NCBI RefSeq assembly: GCF_000317305.3
Contig: NC_023036.2
Coordinates: 2,108,001 to 2,172,000, forward strand
Length of the DNA stretch: 64,000 nucleotides
Source of the DNA: Mycolicibacterium neoaurum VKM Ac-1815D
GTDB lineage: Bacteria; Actinomycetota; Actinomycetes; Mycobacteriales; Mycobacteriaceae
Direction: 5' to 3'
Shown here: piece after piece, positions 1 to 9,188 of the stretch
Position numbering within the stretch: the stretch's first letter is position 1
How the letters are laid out: each line of letters opens with the position of its first letter
Notes under the pieces: model-generated
Databases searched by the model: none
What the model saw: the letters and a program-made list of their open reading frames with translations, nothing else
What the model was told of the DNA's origin: nothing
Translations under genes and position numbers: made by a program

Positions 1-1412
1 ACCTGGCGGCCAGGATCCTGGACCCACGGCGCCTGCGGACCTCGCAGCGCTCCGGTGAACTCCTGTCGATCGCCAGCACCGACGCCGACAACGTGTCCTA
101 CCTGCTGGACTACATCCCGCGGATCGCCGGTGCCATCACCGCCATCGTGGTGTGTGCCACGGTGCTGCTGACCATCGACGTGCCGCTCGGTCTCGCGGTG
201 TTGATCGGCACACCGGTGATCCTGTTCGCGTTGCAGTTCGGCGGACCGGTGATCACCCGGCGAGTCGCCGAACAACAGGAGGCCGCCGGTGAGGCCACCG
301 CGATGTCGGCCGATCTGGTTGCCGGTCTGCGGCCGCTGCGCGGTATCGGTGCCGAACACGCCGCTGCCGCGCGCTACCGCACCGTCAGCCGGGATGCCCT
401 GCGCGCCAGCATCAGAGCGGCGCGCGCCCAGGGTGTGTATCTCGGCTTCTCCAGCGTGCTGAGCTCACTGTTGGCGGTCGGGATCGCGGTGCTGGCCGGC
501 TGGCTGGCGCTGCGGGGGAGCATCACCGTCGGACAGCTCATCACCGTGATCGGACTCGCCCAATTCCTGCTCGAACCATTCGGCACGATGGCCGAGGCCC
601 CGAGCTGGATCGCCGAGGCGCGCGCCTCGGCTGAACGTGTCGGCTGGATCGAGGACGCCACGTTCGCATTGACACCCGGTGCAACGACCCTCGATGGAGC
701 TGCACCGCACGGCATCGCGCTCGACCGGGTCGGGTACGGCGGGCTCAGGGATATCAGCTTGACGGTGGCACCGGGACAGTTCGTCGGGGTGGTCACGACC
801 AGGTCGAGTGACGCGGAGGCTCTGGTCGGCGTGCTGTCCGGCCGTGTCGCACGCGAGGAGTACACCGGCCAGATCCGGGTCGCTGGTGTGCCTCTGGAAG
901 ATCTCGGTCTCGACGAGGCGCGCCGCGCCCTGCTGGTCGAACCACACCGGACCGACCTGTTCACCGGTTCGGTGCGCAGTAATCTCGGTGCTGGGCGAGA
1001 TCCGGATGTCCTCGCCGGTGCGCTGCACGCGTCGAATGCGGTGGATGTCATCGATGCCCACCCCGACGGCCTCGACCACATCGTGACCGAACGCGGCTCC
1101 AGTCTTTCGGGTGGTCAGCGCCAGCGGCTGACGCTGGCGCGCGCCTTGCTGCGGGCAGCGCCGGTGCTCGTGCTACATGAACCCACGACGGCGGTGGACG
1201 CGGTCACCGAAGATGCGGTGGCACAAGGGATCGCGGGCCTGCGCCACGGACCGGACGCAGAAGGCTTCGCCACCGTCATCGTGACGTGCAGTCCGGCCCT
1301 GTTGGCGGTGTCCGACCGCGTCGTGCTCGTCGACGACGGCCGGGTGACGCTCGAGGGCACCCACGAGGATCTGATGCTTCGTCCGGAGTATCGATCGGCG
1401 GTGTTGCGATGA
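1..1412 (+). CDS. ABC exporter half-transporter, permease plus ATPase (5' end outside window)
   Basis: Membrane exporter subunit with an N-terminal transmembrane domain (helices visible around the SYLLDYIPRI and VLLTIDVPLG stretches) and a C-terminal nucleotide-binding domain. The reading frame is open from base 3, so the true start lies upstream; 469 residues are visible. The ABC signature LSGGQRQRL is intact, but the Walker A region reads GVVTTRSSDAEA with no GKS/T, and Walker B reads LVLHEPT with His in place of the usual Asp. This marks it as the catalytically degenerate half of a heterodimer. The stop overlaps the start of the next gene (ATGA), so the two are co-translated. Substrate unknown. 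Confidence 0.9.
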   Translation, partial: LAARILDPRRLRTSQRSGELLSIASTDADNVSYLLDYIPRIAGAITAIVVCATVLLTIDVPLGLAVLIGTPVILFALQFGGPVITRRVAEQQEAAGEATAMSADLVAGLRPLRGIGAEHAAAARYRTVSRDALRASIRAARAQGVYLGFSSVLSSLLAVGIAVLAGWLALRGSITVGQLITVIGLAQFLLEPFGTMAEAPSWIAEARASAERVGWIEDATFALTPGATTLDGAAPHGIALDRVGYGGLRDISLTVAPGQFVGVVTTRSSDAEALVGVLSGRVAREEYTGQIRVAGVPLEDLGLDEARRALLVEPHRTDLFTGSVRSNLGAGRDPDVLAGALHASNAVDVIDAHPDGLDHIVTERGSSLSGGQRQRLTLARALLRAAPVLVLHEPTTAVDAVTEDAVAQGIAGLRHGPDAEGFATVIVTCSPALLAVSDRVVLVDDGRVTLEGTHEDLMLRPEYRSAVLR

Positions 1413-3178
1413 GCGCCGATATTCTGCCCGTCGCAAGCGGTCGCGCGACGTGGCGATGGTTGCGCCACGAACTCCGCGGTCGCCCAGGGGTACTCGTGGG
1501 CACGGTGTTGGTCGGAATCCTCGCCGCGGGGGCCGCGGTCTTGCCGGTGTACGTGCTCGGCGCTCTCGTCGACCGGATCATCGACGGTTCACCGTCCTCG
1601 GTCATCGTGACCATCGCGGCCGCGCTGGTCGCCGCGGCACTGGTGGGCGGCGCGGCCACGGGTGCGTCGAATTATCTGATCGCCCGGCTCGGTTCGGTGA
1701 TGCTGGCCGATCTGCGTGAGGCGGGTGTGGACCGCGCCCTCGCCCTGCCGACGACCACGGTGGAGCGGGTAGGACGCGGAGATCTGCTGTCGCGGGTCAG
1801 CACCGACGTCGCGACCATCGCCAAGGCCGTCAACGAGGTCATCCCGACGATGTTCTCGGCGCTGATGCTGACGGCGTTGACGCTGGCGTCGATGCTCGGC
1901 GTGGATTGGCGACTGGCCATCGCCGGCGCCGTCTCGATTCCGTTCTACCTGTTGGCATTGCGGTGGTATCTGCCGCGGTCGGCGCCGCGGTACGCCGAGG
2001 AACGGCGCGTCATCGCAGAGCGGTCGCAGGTGCTGATGGAAAGCATGCTGGGCGCGCCCACCGTGCACGCCTACCATTCGCACGCGTCTCACCAGCGTGA
2101 TATCGAGGATGCCTCGGCGCGGGTGCGGGACATCTCCATCGGGGTGTTCACGTTCTTCACCCGGTTCGTCGGGCGGGTCAACGGCTCCGAATTCATCGGA
2201 CTTTCCGTCATTTTGGTGACCGGCTTCTGGTTGGTCTCCGACGGCGCCGTCACCGTCGGCCAGACCACCGCCGCGGCGCTGTTGTTCCATCGACTCTTCA
2301 ACCCGATCAGCATGCTGCTGTTCACCGCCGACGAGGCGCAGTCCGCCGGTGCCAGTCTGGCCAGGCTGGTCGGTCTGGTGAGCATTCCACAACCGCCTGC
2401 CGTCAGCGGGACCGAGGTGCCACCACGCGACACCTCGCTGGAGCTGACCAACCTCGAATTCAGCTATGACGGAGATCATCCCGTCCTGCGCGATGTCAGC
2501 ATCCGGCTGGACCCCGGGCAACGGGTGGCACTTGTCGGTTCGACCGGTGCCGGCAAATCGACCGTGGCCGGTATTGCGGCCGGGGTCCTGCACCCGCAGC
2601 GCGGCCAGGTCCGGATCGGCGGTGTGTTGCTGGACGACATGACCGCCGAGCAGCGTCGTCGGCATGTCGCCATCATCAGCCAGGACGTCCACGTGTTCGC
2701 CGGGGCGCTCGCCGAGGATCTGCGGCTCGCCAAACCGGATGCCTCCGACGACGAGATCGCGGCGGCGCTGCACACCGTCGGAGCAGAACAATGGGTCGCC
2801 ACACTCAGCGACGGTGTGCACACCATCGTGGGTGAGGGCGGCCACGAGCTCACCGCCGCCCAGGCCCAGCAGGTTGCCCTGGCGCGGTTGCTGTTGCTCG
2901 ATCCGGCCGTGGCGATCCTCGACGAGGCGACCGCCGAGGCGGGCAGCCTCGGTGCGCGCGACCTGGAACGGGCCGCGGCCGCCGTCACCGCCGGGCGCAC
3001 CACCCTCATCGTGGCGCACCGGTTGACCCAGGCGGCCACCGCCGACCGGATCATCGTGATGGCGCACGGCGCGATCATCGAGGAGGGCACGCACGACGAA
3101 CTCGTGGCGGCACAGGGCAGTTACGCTCAGCTGTGGCGCGCCTGGACCGCCCACCACACGGCATCCGAGGGAAACTGA
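1409..3178 (+). CDS. ABC exporter half-transporter, partner of upstream gene
   Basis: Second half of the heterodimeric exporter, 589 residues. The ATG at 1409 overlaps the previous stop; a longer in-frame opening upstream lies inside the first gene and is rejected. The membrane domain spans about residues 20-320 and the ATPase domain follows. Walker A is intact (GSTGAGKST), Walker B is intact (AILDEAT), but the signature is degenerate (LTAAQAQQV instead of LSGGQ). Its Walker motifs therefore pair with the LSGGQ of the first subunit to form one working ATP site, while the other site is dead: the asymmetric layout known from heterodimeric exporters such as TM287/288. A strong hairpin follows the stop. 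Confidence 0.92.
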   Translation: MSADILPVASGRATWRWLRHELRGRPGVLVGTVLVGILAAGAAVLPVYVLGALVDRIIDGSPSSVIVTIAAALVAAALVGGAATGASNYLIARLGSVMLADLREAGVDRALALPTTTVERVGRGDLLSRVSTDVATIAKAVNEVIPTMFSALMLTALTLASMLGVDWRLAIAGAVSIPFYLLALRWYLPRSAPRYAEERRVIAERSQVLMESMLGAPTVHAYHSHASHQRDIEDASARVRDISIGVFTFFTRFVGRVNGSEFIGLSVILVTGFWLVSDGAVTVGQTTAAALLFHRLFNPISMLLFTADEAQSAGASLARLVGLVSIPQPPAVSGTEVPPRDTSLELTNLEFSYDGDHPVLRDVSIRLDPGQRVALVGSTGAGKSTVAGIAAGVLHPQRGQVRIGGVLLDDMTAEQRRRHVAIISQDVHVFAGALAEDLRLAKPDASDDEIAAALHTVGAEQWVATLSDGVHTIVGEGGHELTAAQAQQVALARLLLLDPAVAILDEATAEAGSLGARDLERAAAAVTAGRTTLIVAHRLTQAATADRIIVMAHGAIIEEGTHDELVAAQGSYAQLWRAWTAHHTASEGN

Positions 3179-3181
3179 GCC

Positions 3182-3209
3182 GACCACGCCGGCACTGACC
3201 GGCGTGGTC
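3182..3209 (+). terminator. hairpin terminator after ABC genes
   Basis: Perfect 11-bp stem (GACCACGCCGG / CCGGCGTGGTC) with a 6-base loop, 3 bases after the ABC stop codon. There is no long T run, as is common for mycobacterial terminators. Confidence 0.7.
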
Positions 3210-3285
3210 TGCGCCATAGGCGTTCTCGTACGCTGACGGTACGAGGATGCGCGCCGAGATGGCGGGCCGGCGCCGGGAGGATGCG

Positions 3286-4050
3286 ATGCGGATCGATTTC
3301 GCGCTGCGGTCGTGCGGTCTGCACGGGCACGCGACCTTCGCCCCCGACGAGCCCGAGTTGCGCGACCGGCTGCGGGTGGACACCCCGGTCGGGGAGGCGT
3401 GGCGCTGCCTGCGCTGCGAAACGTTCGTCGTGGGTCCGCCGCGCGGGCGCGGTCCCGCCGATACCGCCCCCGAGGTACCGCGCGGCCGGTTGCTGCGCGA
3501 CCGCACCCTGATGCGGGTGCTGGCCGTCGAACGGGTCATCCGGGCGCTGATCGTCCTGCTGGGTGCGGTGGCGGTGTTCAAGCTGCGCGGCGCCCGCGCC
3601 GAGTACCAGCAGAAGTTCGAGGCCGAGTTGCCGTTGATCAAGCCGCTCAGCGATCAGATCGGTTGGAACATCGAGGACTCGAAGATCGTGCAGCACATCG
3701 GGGAGGCCTTCACGCTGTCGGAGACCACCCTGCTGTGGGTCGGCATCGGCCTGATCGGCTACGCCCTCATCGAACTGATCGAGGCCGTCGGGCTGTGGTC
3801 GATGAAACGGTGGGGCGAGTATTTCGCCGTCATTGCCACCAGTGCCTTCTTGCCTTTGGAGATCTACGAGCTGACCGAGAAGGTGACCGCACTCCGGGTG
3901 CTTGCGGTGCTGATCAACATCGTGGCAGTGGTGTGGTTGTTGTGGAGCAAGCGGCTGTTCGGACTCAACGGTGGCGGCGCGGCTTACCACGCCGAGCACC
4001 ACACCGAGAGTCTGCTCAGCGTCGAGCGCGCCGGCCTGAACCGCGCCTGA
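3286..4050 (+). CDS. DUF2127 membrane protein
   Basis: 254-residue predicted membrane protein. Start ATG 3286 is chosen over an in-frame ATG at 3247 because GGGAGG lies at 3275-3280 with ideal spacing. The N-terminus (MRIDFALRSCGLHGH, then a CLRC pair) matches the mycobacterial version of the DUF2127 family, followed by about four hydrophobic segments (around VIRALIVLLGAVAVF, LLWVGIGLIGYALIELI, YFAVIATSAFL and VLAVLINIVAVVWLL). Function unknown. Ends head to head with the ligase gene on the other strand with no gap. Confidence 0.8.
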   Translation: MRIDFALRSCGLHGHATFAPDEPELRDRLRVDTPVGEAWRCLRCETFVVGPPRGRGPADTAPEVPRGRLLRDRTLMRVLAVERVIRALIVLLGAVAVFKLRGARAEYQQKFEAELPLIKPLSDQIGWNIEDSKIVQHIGEAFTLSETTLLWVGIGLIGYALIELIEAVGLWSMKRWGEYFAVIATSAFLPLEIYELTEKVTALRVLAVLINIVAVVWLLWSKRLFGLNGGGAAYHAEHHTESLLSVERAGLNRA

Positions 4051-5484
4051 TCACACCGCCGCGCGGGCCTGATGGCGCACGGCCTCCTTGGCCACCTTGC
4101 CGTTGCTGGTCAACGGCAACCGGTCGACGAAGAGCACATGCCTTGGACGTTTGAACGCAGCGAGTCGGGCGCGCACATGGGTGATCAGCTCTTCGGCGCG
4201 CACCGGTGTCACCGCCACGACGACGGCGCAGATCGCCTCGCCCCAGTAGGGATCCGGGACGCCGACGACCGCGACCTGCCCCACGCACGGATGCAGTGAC
4301 AGCACGTCCTCGACCTCTCGGGAGGAGACGTTCTCACCACCGGTGATGATGACGTCCTTGAGCCGGTCGGTGACCACCAGCCTGCCGTGCTCGTCGCGGA
4401 TGCCGATATCACCGGTGGGCAACCAGCCGTCGACGGTAACCGGGCTGTCCGGCCAGTACCGTGCGGCCACCTGTGCCCCGCGGACCAGGATTTCACCGTT
4501 CGCCGCGATCCGGACCTCGACCTCGGCGTGTGGTCGGCCGGCACTGCGCAGGATTGCCGGGTCCGCGCTGCGATGGTCGTCCGGTCCCAGAAATGTGACG
4601 TTGCCGCCGGTTTCGGTCATGCCGTAGCCCTGGTGGAATCCCACTCCCAACGTGTCCACGGCGCGGCGCAGCAGATCGGCCGGGATGGCCGCCGAGCCAT
4701 AGCTGATATCGCGCAGGGTCGGCAGAGTCTGCCCGGTCTGCTCGAGATGGGCCAACAGGCTGTGCAACATGGTCGGGGCCAACGAACACGACGTGACACC
4801 GTGCGCGTGCACCGTGGAAACGAAGGTATCGGGCCGAAAAGCCGCCACCGGCAGCACCGTCGAGGCGCGGGAATGGTGGACCAGCATGTTGTAGCCGGCG
4901 ATGTGACACATCGGGAACGGCAGCAGATAGACCCCACCGGAGGGCACCGCCCGGCCCGCCGCCGTGCCGCGCACCGCTGTGGTGATCGACCGGTGGGTGT
5001 GCAGCACCCCCTTGGGAGTGCCGGTCGAACCGCTGGTGAACAGCAGCCAGGCCGGATCGTCGGGCGCTGGGGCATCGGCGCACACATCGGCGGGAAACCG
5101 TTTCCAGTCGACATCGCCGAAAGGTACCGAGGAATGGGGGAGCGCATCCAGGTAGCCGCGGTCACCGAGCACCAGGGTCGGCTCGGCCGAGCCGAGCGCG
5201 GTGAGCTGCTCTGCGGGGCTGAGGCGTTGGTTGATCATGGTGAGGATGCGGCCGCTACGCGGGACGGCGTAGTAGAGCCGGGCATAGTCGGGACTGTTGT
5301 CGGCGACGACCGCGATGCGATCCCCGGGCGCGCTGTGCGCGGCCACCCAGGATGCGAGCCGACGAACCTGAGAGTCGAACTGCGCGAAGCTGATCGATTC
5401 ACCGTCGGCACCGATGACGGCGGCGCGGTCCGGAGCCTTCGCGGCCGCGGCCGACACCAGCTCGTGGATCAGATCTATGCTCAT
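4051..5484 (-). CDS. AMP-forming acyl-CoA synthetase (FadD-like)
   Basis: 477-residue adenylate-forming enzyme that should activate a carboxylic acid to acyl-AMP and then acyl-CoA. The P-loop-like motif LLFTSGSTGTPKG is at about 150-165, GYGMTETGG at about 290, the hinge TGDIGIRDEHGRLVVTDRLKD at about 375-395, and the C-terminal catalytic Lys lies in LTSNGKVAKE. It is shorter than long-chain FadD proteins (500-600) and closer to class I ligases for small or cyclic acids; the substrate cannot be told. It lies 22 bp downstream of a TetR gene on the same strand, probably one unit and possibly functionally tied to the dehydrogenase pair further upstream. Confidence 0.88.
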   Translation of the reverse strand: MSIDLIHELVSAAAAKAPDRAAVIGADGESISFAQFDSQVRRLASWVAAHSAPGDRIAVVADNSPDYARLYYAVPRSGRILTMINQRLSPAEQLTALGSAEPTLVLGDRGYLDALPHSSVPFGDVDWKRFPADVCADAPAPDDPAWLLFTSGSTGTPKGVLHTHRSITTAVRGTAAGRAVPSGGVYLLPFPMCHIAGYNMLVHHSRASTVLPVAAFRPDTFVSTVHAHGVTSCSLAPTMLHSLLAHLEQTGQTLPTLRDISYGSAAIPADLLRRAVDTLGVGFHQGYGMTETGGNVTFLGPDDHRSADPAILRSAGRPHAEVEVRIAANGEILVRGAQVAARYWPDSPVTVDGWLPTGDIGIRDEHGRLVVTDRLKDVIITGGENVSSREVEDVLSLHPCVGQVAVVGVPDPYWGEAICAVVVAVTPVRAEELITHVRARLAAFKRPRHVLFVDRLPLTSNGKVAKEAVRHQARAAV

Positions 5485-5506
5485 CGCCGGTGACGTTACG
5501 CGGTGC

Positions 5507-6088
5507 TCAATCGATATCGGGCAAGACCAGTGCGAGCATGGTGTCCAGCCGGTCGGCCATGTCGTGGTAGGTCATGACTCCGGCGCGTACCTGCAGCAGG
5601 GCGCCCCAGAACAACGTCTCCACGGTTTCGAGTACTTCCGGCCACGCTCCGACCCCGAGCGCGGCAGCGCTGCGGCGGTGCACCTCGGCGGCCACCCGTG
5701 CGCGCACCCCGGCGACCGCGTCGTCGTCCTCACACAGCAGTGCCCTGGCGCATGCCGCCGCGAGCAGCGGCTCATCGGCCATCACCAGTGTGATCGCACG
5801 CAGTTGATCGCCGACCCTGGCGCGCATCGGTGCGGTCGGGTCGATGACCAGGGCCAGATCGTGCAGGCGGGTCAGGTACAGCTCGGCGAAGACGGTATCG
5901 ACGGTCGGGAAGTGGGCCGAGACGTCGGCCGGCGTGATCCGTGCCCGTGCGGCAAGCTCGGTCAGCGACAGTTCGGCACGGGCGTCCAGGATCGCCGTCG
6001 CGGCGCCGAACACCCGACGGTGGGTGCGCTTGCGCCGGGACGCCTGGTCCCACAGGTAGGTGACATCAGCCGCCGCTGCGCTGGACAT
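5507..6088 (-). CDS. TetR-family transcriptional regulator
   Basis: 193-residue regulator with an N-terminal helix-turn-helix (LSLTELAARARITPADVSAHF region) and a ligand-binding C-terminal half. I start it at the ATG at 6088 (MSSAAAADV); an in-frame start at 6160 would add residues not typical of the family. An inverted repeat TGGACA-TG-TGTCCA lies on the start codon, consistent with autoregulation. It is followed at 22 bp by the acyl-CoA ligase gene and preceded by the acyl-CoA dehydrogenase pair, so a lipid or aromatic acyl-CoA effector is a reasonable guess. Confidence 0.85.
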   Translation of the reverse strand: MSSAAAADVTYLWDQASRRKRTHRRVFGAATAILDARAELSLTELAARARITPADVSAHFPTVDTVFAELYLTRLHDLALVIDPTAPMRARVGDQLRAITLVMADEPLLAAACARALLCEDDDAVAGVRARVAAEVHRRSAAALGVGAWPEVLETVETLFWGALLQVRAGVMTYHDMADRLDTMLALVLPDID

Positions 6089-6096
6089 GTGTCCAA
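6083..6096. promoter_or_regulatory. candidate TetR operator at own start codon
   Basis: Inverted repeat TGGACA TG TGTCCA overlapping the ATG of the TetR gene at 5507-6088. The position suits autorepression. Arms are only 6 bp, so this could be chance. Confidence 0.4.
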
Positions 6097-6231
6097 GATA
6101 GAGCTGCGCCGAATGGATCGCAATGTGGAGCTTCGACAAGGGATTATCGGCGTCGACCATGCCCGGTGCGCACGGTCGGGTTCTCCTTGCGGGCGCCGGC
6201 CAGACAACTGTCCAGTGCTGGCGGGTTGGGC

Positions 6232-6468
6232 TCAGCCCTGCGCGGCCGCGGGTACGTCGCGGGGCCGCCTGCCGGGCCGCCCGAGCGCGAACCTATAGAG
6301 CGTCACTCCGGGCATCATGACCGGCCAGAGCCCGCCGAACACGGCGCTCACCACGACCAACGCGAGGTTGACCCGGTGTCCACTGAGTCGGATGATGCGC
6401 CAGAACCAGGCGCCACTCGCCACGCCCACCACCAGGTAGGCAGCAACGGTGAGCGCTGAGATCTCCAT
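6232..6468 (-). CDS. small two-helix membrane protein
   Basis: 78-residue hypothetical protein starting at ATG 6468. It has two hydrophobic segments (around LTVAAYLVVGVASGAWFW and LALVVVSAVFGGLWPVMM), separated by a short basic loop and followed by an Arg-rich cytoplasmic tail. It lies 59 bp after the second acyl-CoA dehydrogenase gene on the same strand and may be the last gene of that transcript. No ribosome site is obvious. Function unknown. Confidence 0.6.
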   Translation of the reverse strand: MEISALTVAAYLVVGVASGAWFWRIIRLSGHRVNLALVVVSAVFGGLWPVMMPGVTLYRFALGRPGRRPRDVPAAAQG

Positions 6469-6527
6469 GACAAGATCAGCGTACCTATCGTCAAGCGGCG
6501 ATGGCAGCAAAGATCTGAGAGAAGTTC

Positions 6528-7643
6528 TCAGGGGCGAGTGAGCTCTGCGTATCGCATGGTGTGGCTGTCGGCGGAACCGAACTCGTACTGCATGGCCGTC
6601 AACCGCTTGAAGTAATGGCCGATAGCCAACTCCTCGGTCATCCCCATCCCACCGTGTAGTTGCACCGCGTTCTGGCCGACAAACCGGGCCGCCCGGCCGA
6701 CGGTCGCCTTCGCCGCCGATACCGCTCTCGCCCGCTTTTCGGCGTCGGCGTCGAGGTTGAGTACGGCGAGGTACACCGCGGCCACCGACTGCTCCACCTC
6801 CATGTGCATGTCCACCATCCGGTGCTGCAGCACCTGGAAGCTGCCGATCGGCGTGCCGAACTGGTGACGTTGTTTGCAGTACTCGACGGTGTCGGCCAAC
6901 ACCTTTCGCATGCAACCCACGGTCTCCGCGGCCACCGCCGCGGCACCCTCGTCCCGCGCGCGTGCCAGCGAGTCCCAGGCCTGACCGTCGGTGCCGAGCA
7001 TGATCGCCGGGACGCCGACGAGTTCGATATCAGCCGCTCGGCGGTCGTCGATGGTGCGATAACCGTGCATGCTCAGGCCGGCGGGTTGGCCGGCCAGGTC
7101 GACGAGGAACAGCGACAGCCCCGCTGACGTGGTGGCCGTCACCAGCAGATGTGTGGCCAGCGGAGCGTTGGGCACCGCGATCTTGGCGCCGTCGAGCACC
7201 CAGCCCGCATCGTCGGCGACGGCGGTGGTGGACGCGTCCTGCCAGCGATCCCCGGATGACGTTTCGGCGGTGGCCAGCGACACGATGGCCTCGCCGCCCG
7301 CGATCCGCTCCAGTAGTGCATCGGCGATATCGCCTCCGGCACGCTGGAGCAGGCCGCCGGCGACCACCACGGTGTCGACGTAGGGCTCGATGACCAGCGC
7401 CCGGCCCAGCTCTTCGGCGATCACCATCACCTCGACCGGCCCGCCGCTGATCCCGCCGACCCGCTCGGGCAGCGCCGCACCGAGGATGCCCAGTTCGTCG
7501 GCGAACGTCCGCCAGATGGCGGGCTGCCAACCCGGCCCGAGTTTTGCTGCCGCGCGGCTGGATTCGAGACTGTAACGCGATGAGAGAAACTTGTTCAGCC
7601 CGTCGCGTAGCAGGTCCTGTTCGTCGGTCAGGGTGAAGTCCAT
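6528..7643 (-). CDS. acyl-CoA dehydrogenase, beta-like subunit of a pair
   Basis: 371-residue FAD enzyme of the acyl-CoA dehydrogenase superfamily (N-terminal helices, beta domain about 120-220, C-terminal four-helix bundle with [18 protein letters not shown] and LHGGMGMTEE). The start is immediately after the stop of the preceding dehydrogenase gene. Such side-by-side pairs of moderately related genes in mycobacteria form alpha2-beta2 heterotetramers acting on steroid-type CoA thioesters (FadE26-FadE27, FadE28-FadE29); by analogy I expect one FAD site per alpha-beta pair. Substrate not determined. Confidence 0.88.
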   Translation of the reverse strand: MDFTLTDEQDLLRDGLNKFLSSRYSLESSRAAAKLGPGWQPAIWRTFADELGILGAALPERVGGISGGPVEVMVIAEELGRALVIEPYVDTVVVAGGLLQRAGGDIADALLERIAGGEAIVSLATAETSSGDRWQDASTTAVADDAGWVLDGAKIAVPNAPLATHLLVTATTSAGLSLFLVDLAGQPAGLSMHGYRTIDDRRAADIELVGVPAIMLGTDGQAWDSLARARDEGAAAVAAETVGCMRKVLADTVEYCKQRHQFGTPIGSFQVLQHRMVDMHMEVEQSVAAVYLAVLNLDADAEKRARAVSAAKATVGRAARFVGQNAVQLHGGMGMTEELAIGHYFKRLTAMQYEFGSADSHTMRYAELTRP

Positions 7644-8876
7644 CTAGAGTCCCAACTCTGCTTTGGCGAGGATGTTTCGCTGAATCTCGTTGCTGCCCGC
7701 GTAGATCGAGCCGGCTCGGTCGTTGAAGTAACGAAGCGGTGCAACGGCCTGCCACGGTTCACCTGACACGTAGCCGTCGGCCGGAGGTTCGAAATCGGCG
7801 ATCGGCCCGCCCGGGCACGTCGCGTGCGGTTGGTAGACCCGACCGCACGGTCCGGCCGCCTCCAATGCGAGTTCGGTCAGCGTCTGGCTCAGTTCGGTGG
7901 AGATCACCTTCAGCATCGAGGAGGCCGCACCGGGATTCCCTCCGCCGGCAAGTGCTGCCAGGACGCGGTATTCGAGAATCTCCAGCACCTCGGTGCGGAT
8001 GCGCGCGTCGGCGAGTTTCCTGGCAAAGGCGGGGTCGTCGATGAGGACACCGCCGCCGGGGCCTGGTTGCCTCGCCGCGACCTGTGCGATGTCCTCGGCC
8101 ATCACCTGGAGCGCCGGCGCCGTGGCGCCGCCGCCGCGCTCGAATTCGAGCAGGTACTTGGCCACGGTCCAGCCCTCGTCGATGTTGCCGAGGATGTTGG
8201 CCTTCGGAATGCGGACCGCGTCGAAGAACACCTGGCTCTGGACTTCTTCGCCGGAGGTCATGACCAGCGGGCGCACCTCGATACCAGGGGTGGTCATATC
8301 GACAAGGACGAAGGTGATGCCGTGCTGTTTCTTGCCCGTGCGAGAGGTCCTCACCAGCGCGAACATCCAGTTCGCCTCGGTGGCGTGGGTGGTCCAGATC
8401 TTGCTGCCGGTGCAGACCAGGTGATCGCCATCATCGGTGGCGGCCATGCTCAACGAGGCGAGGTCGGAACCGGACTCGGGCTCGGAGTAGCCCTGACAGA
8501 AAAAGACCTCGGCGGTGAGGATGCGCGGTAGGAAGAACTCTCTCTGTTCGGGTGTGCCGAATTTCACGATCGCGTGGGCGACCATCCGGATGCCCATCGG
8601 TGACAGCGACGGCGCGCCGGCGAGTTGGGATTCGCGGCTGAAGATGTAGTGCTGGGTCAGGCTCCAGTCACAGCCGCCATACTCCACCGGCCACGCCGGC
8701 GCCGCCCAGCCACGTTCGTGCAGGATGGCCTGCCACGCCAGGCTGGCCTCGTGATCGCTGTAGACGCTGGTCATCAGCCGGCCGGCCCGGGAGATCTCCG
8801 GTGTCATCTTCTCCGCCATGAACTGACGGACCTCATCGCGGAACGCGGTGTCCGCCTCTGACCAGCTCAGGTCCAC
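7644..8876 (-). CDS. acyl-CoA dehydrogenase, alpha-like subunit of a pair
   Basis: 410-residue acyl-CoA dehydrogenase. GTG 8876 is taken as the start: GGAGAG lies just upstream and the protein begins DLSWSEADTAFRDEVR as in the family; the in-frame extension to 8978 is rejected. Motifs include CQGYSEPESGSDLAS (flavin/substrate loop), KIWTTHA and the C-terminal YAGSNEIQRNILAK, which holds the usual FAD-contact region. Zero-gap junction with the next dehydrogenase indicates a heteromeric complex. A 16-bp palindrome at 8905-8920 lies 29 bases upstream of the start and is the likely control site. Confidence 0.9.
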   Translation of the reverse strand: MDLSWSEADTAFRDEVRQFMAEKMTPEISRAGRLMTSVYSDHEASLAWQAILHERGWAAPAWPVEYGGCDWSLTQHYIFSRESQLAGAPSLSPMGIRMVAHAIVKFGTPEQREFFLPRILTAEVFFCQGYSEPESGSDLASLSMAATDDGDHLVCTGSKIWTTHATEANWMFALVRTSRTGKKQHGITFVLVDMTTPGIEVRPLVMTSGEEVQSQVFFDAVRIPKANILGNIDEGWTVAKYLLEFERGGGATAPALQVMAEDIAQVAARQPGPGGGVLIDDPAFARKLADARIRTEVLEILEYRVLAALAGGGNPGAASSMLKVISTELSQTLTELALEAAGPCGRVYQPHATCPGGPIADFEPPADGYVSGEPWQAVAPLRYFNDRAGSIYAGSNEIQRNILAKAELGL

Positions 8877-8904
8877 GGGCTCTCCTAGTGTTCGGCTATC
8901 TAAC

Positions 8905-8920
8905 CTAGCTATATAACTAG
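8905..8920. promoter_or_regulatory. palindromic operator upstream of dehydrogenase pair
   Basis: CTAGCTATATAACTAG: seven of eight base pairs match. It is AT-rich in a GC-rich genome and sits in the 312-bp divergent gap between the dehydrogenase operon and the flavoprotein gene at 9189. The motif is not the known KstR (TnnAACnnGTTnnA) or KstR2 (AnCAAGnnCTTGnT) box. The rest of the 8877-9188 gap shows no gene. Confidence 0.5.
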
Positions 8921-9188
8921 CAGCCCGACATGGTGTTGGGAAACCCCGGCCATGGTTGTTCTGCCGCCACGGCGACATAGGGTGGCTCGTGCGAATGATC
9001 TGTCTGCAGCCCCCGATGGCGACCGAGGCGACCGGCCGGCGACGGGGCCGATATGCCGAATGCTATCGTCAAGACGTTCCCGCGGTCCGCGCTGGCAAAC
9101 TCCCCCGTACCCCCGCGCGGAACGCGGCACATCCGTTTCCGCGTCACATGGCGGGGTATATCGGCGACGTGAATGCGGTTGGAGAGGC

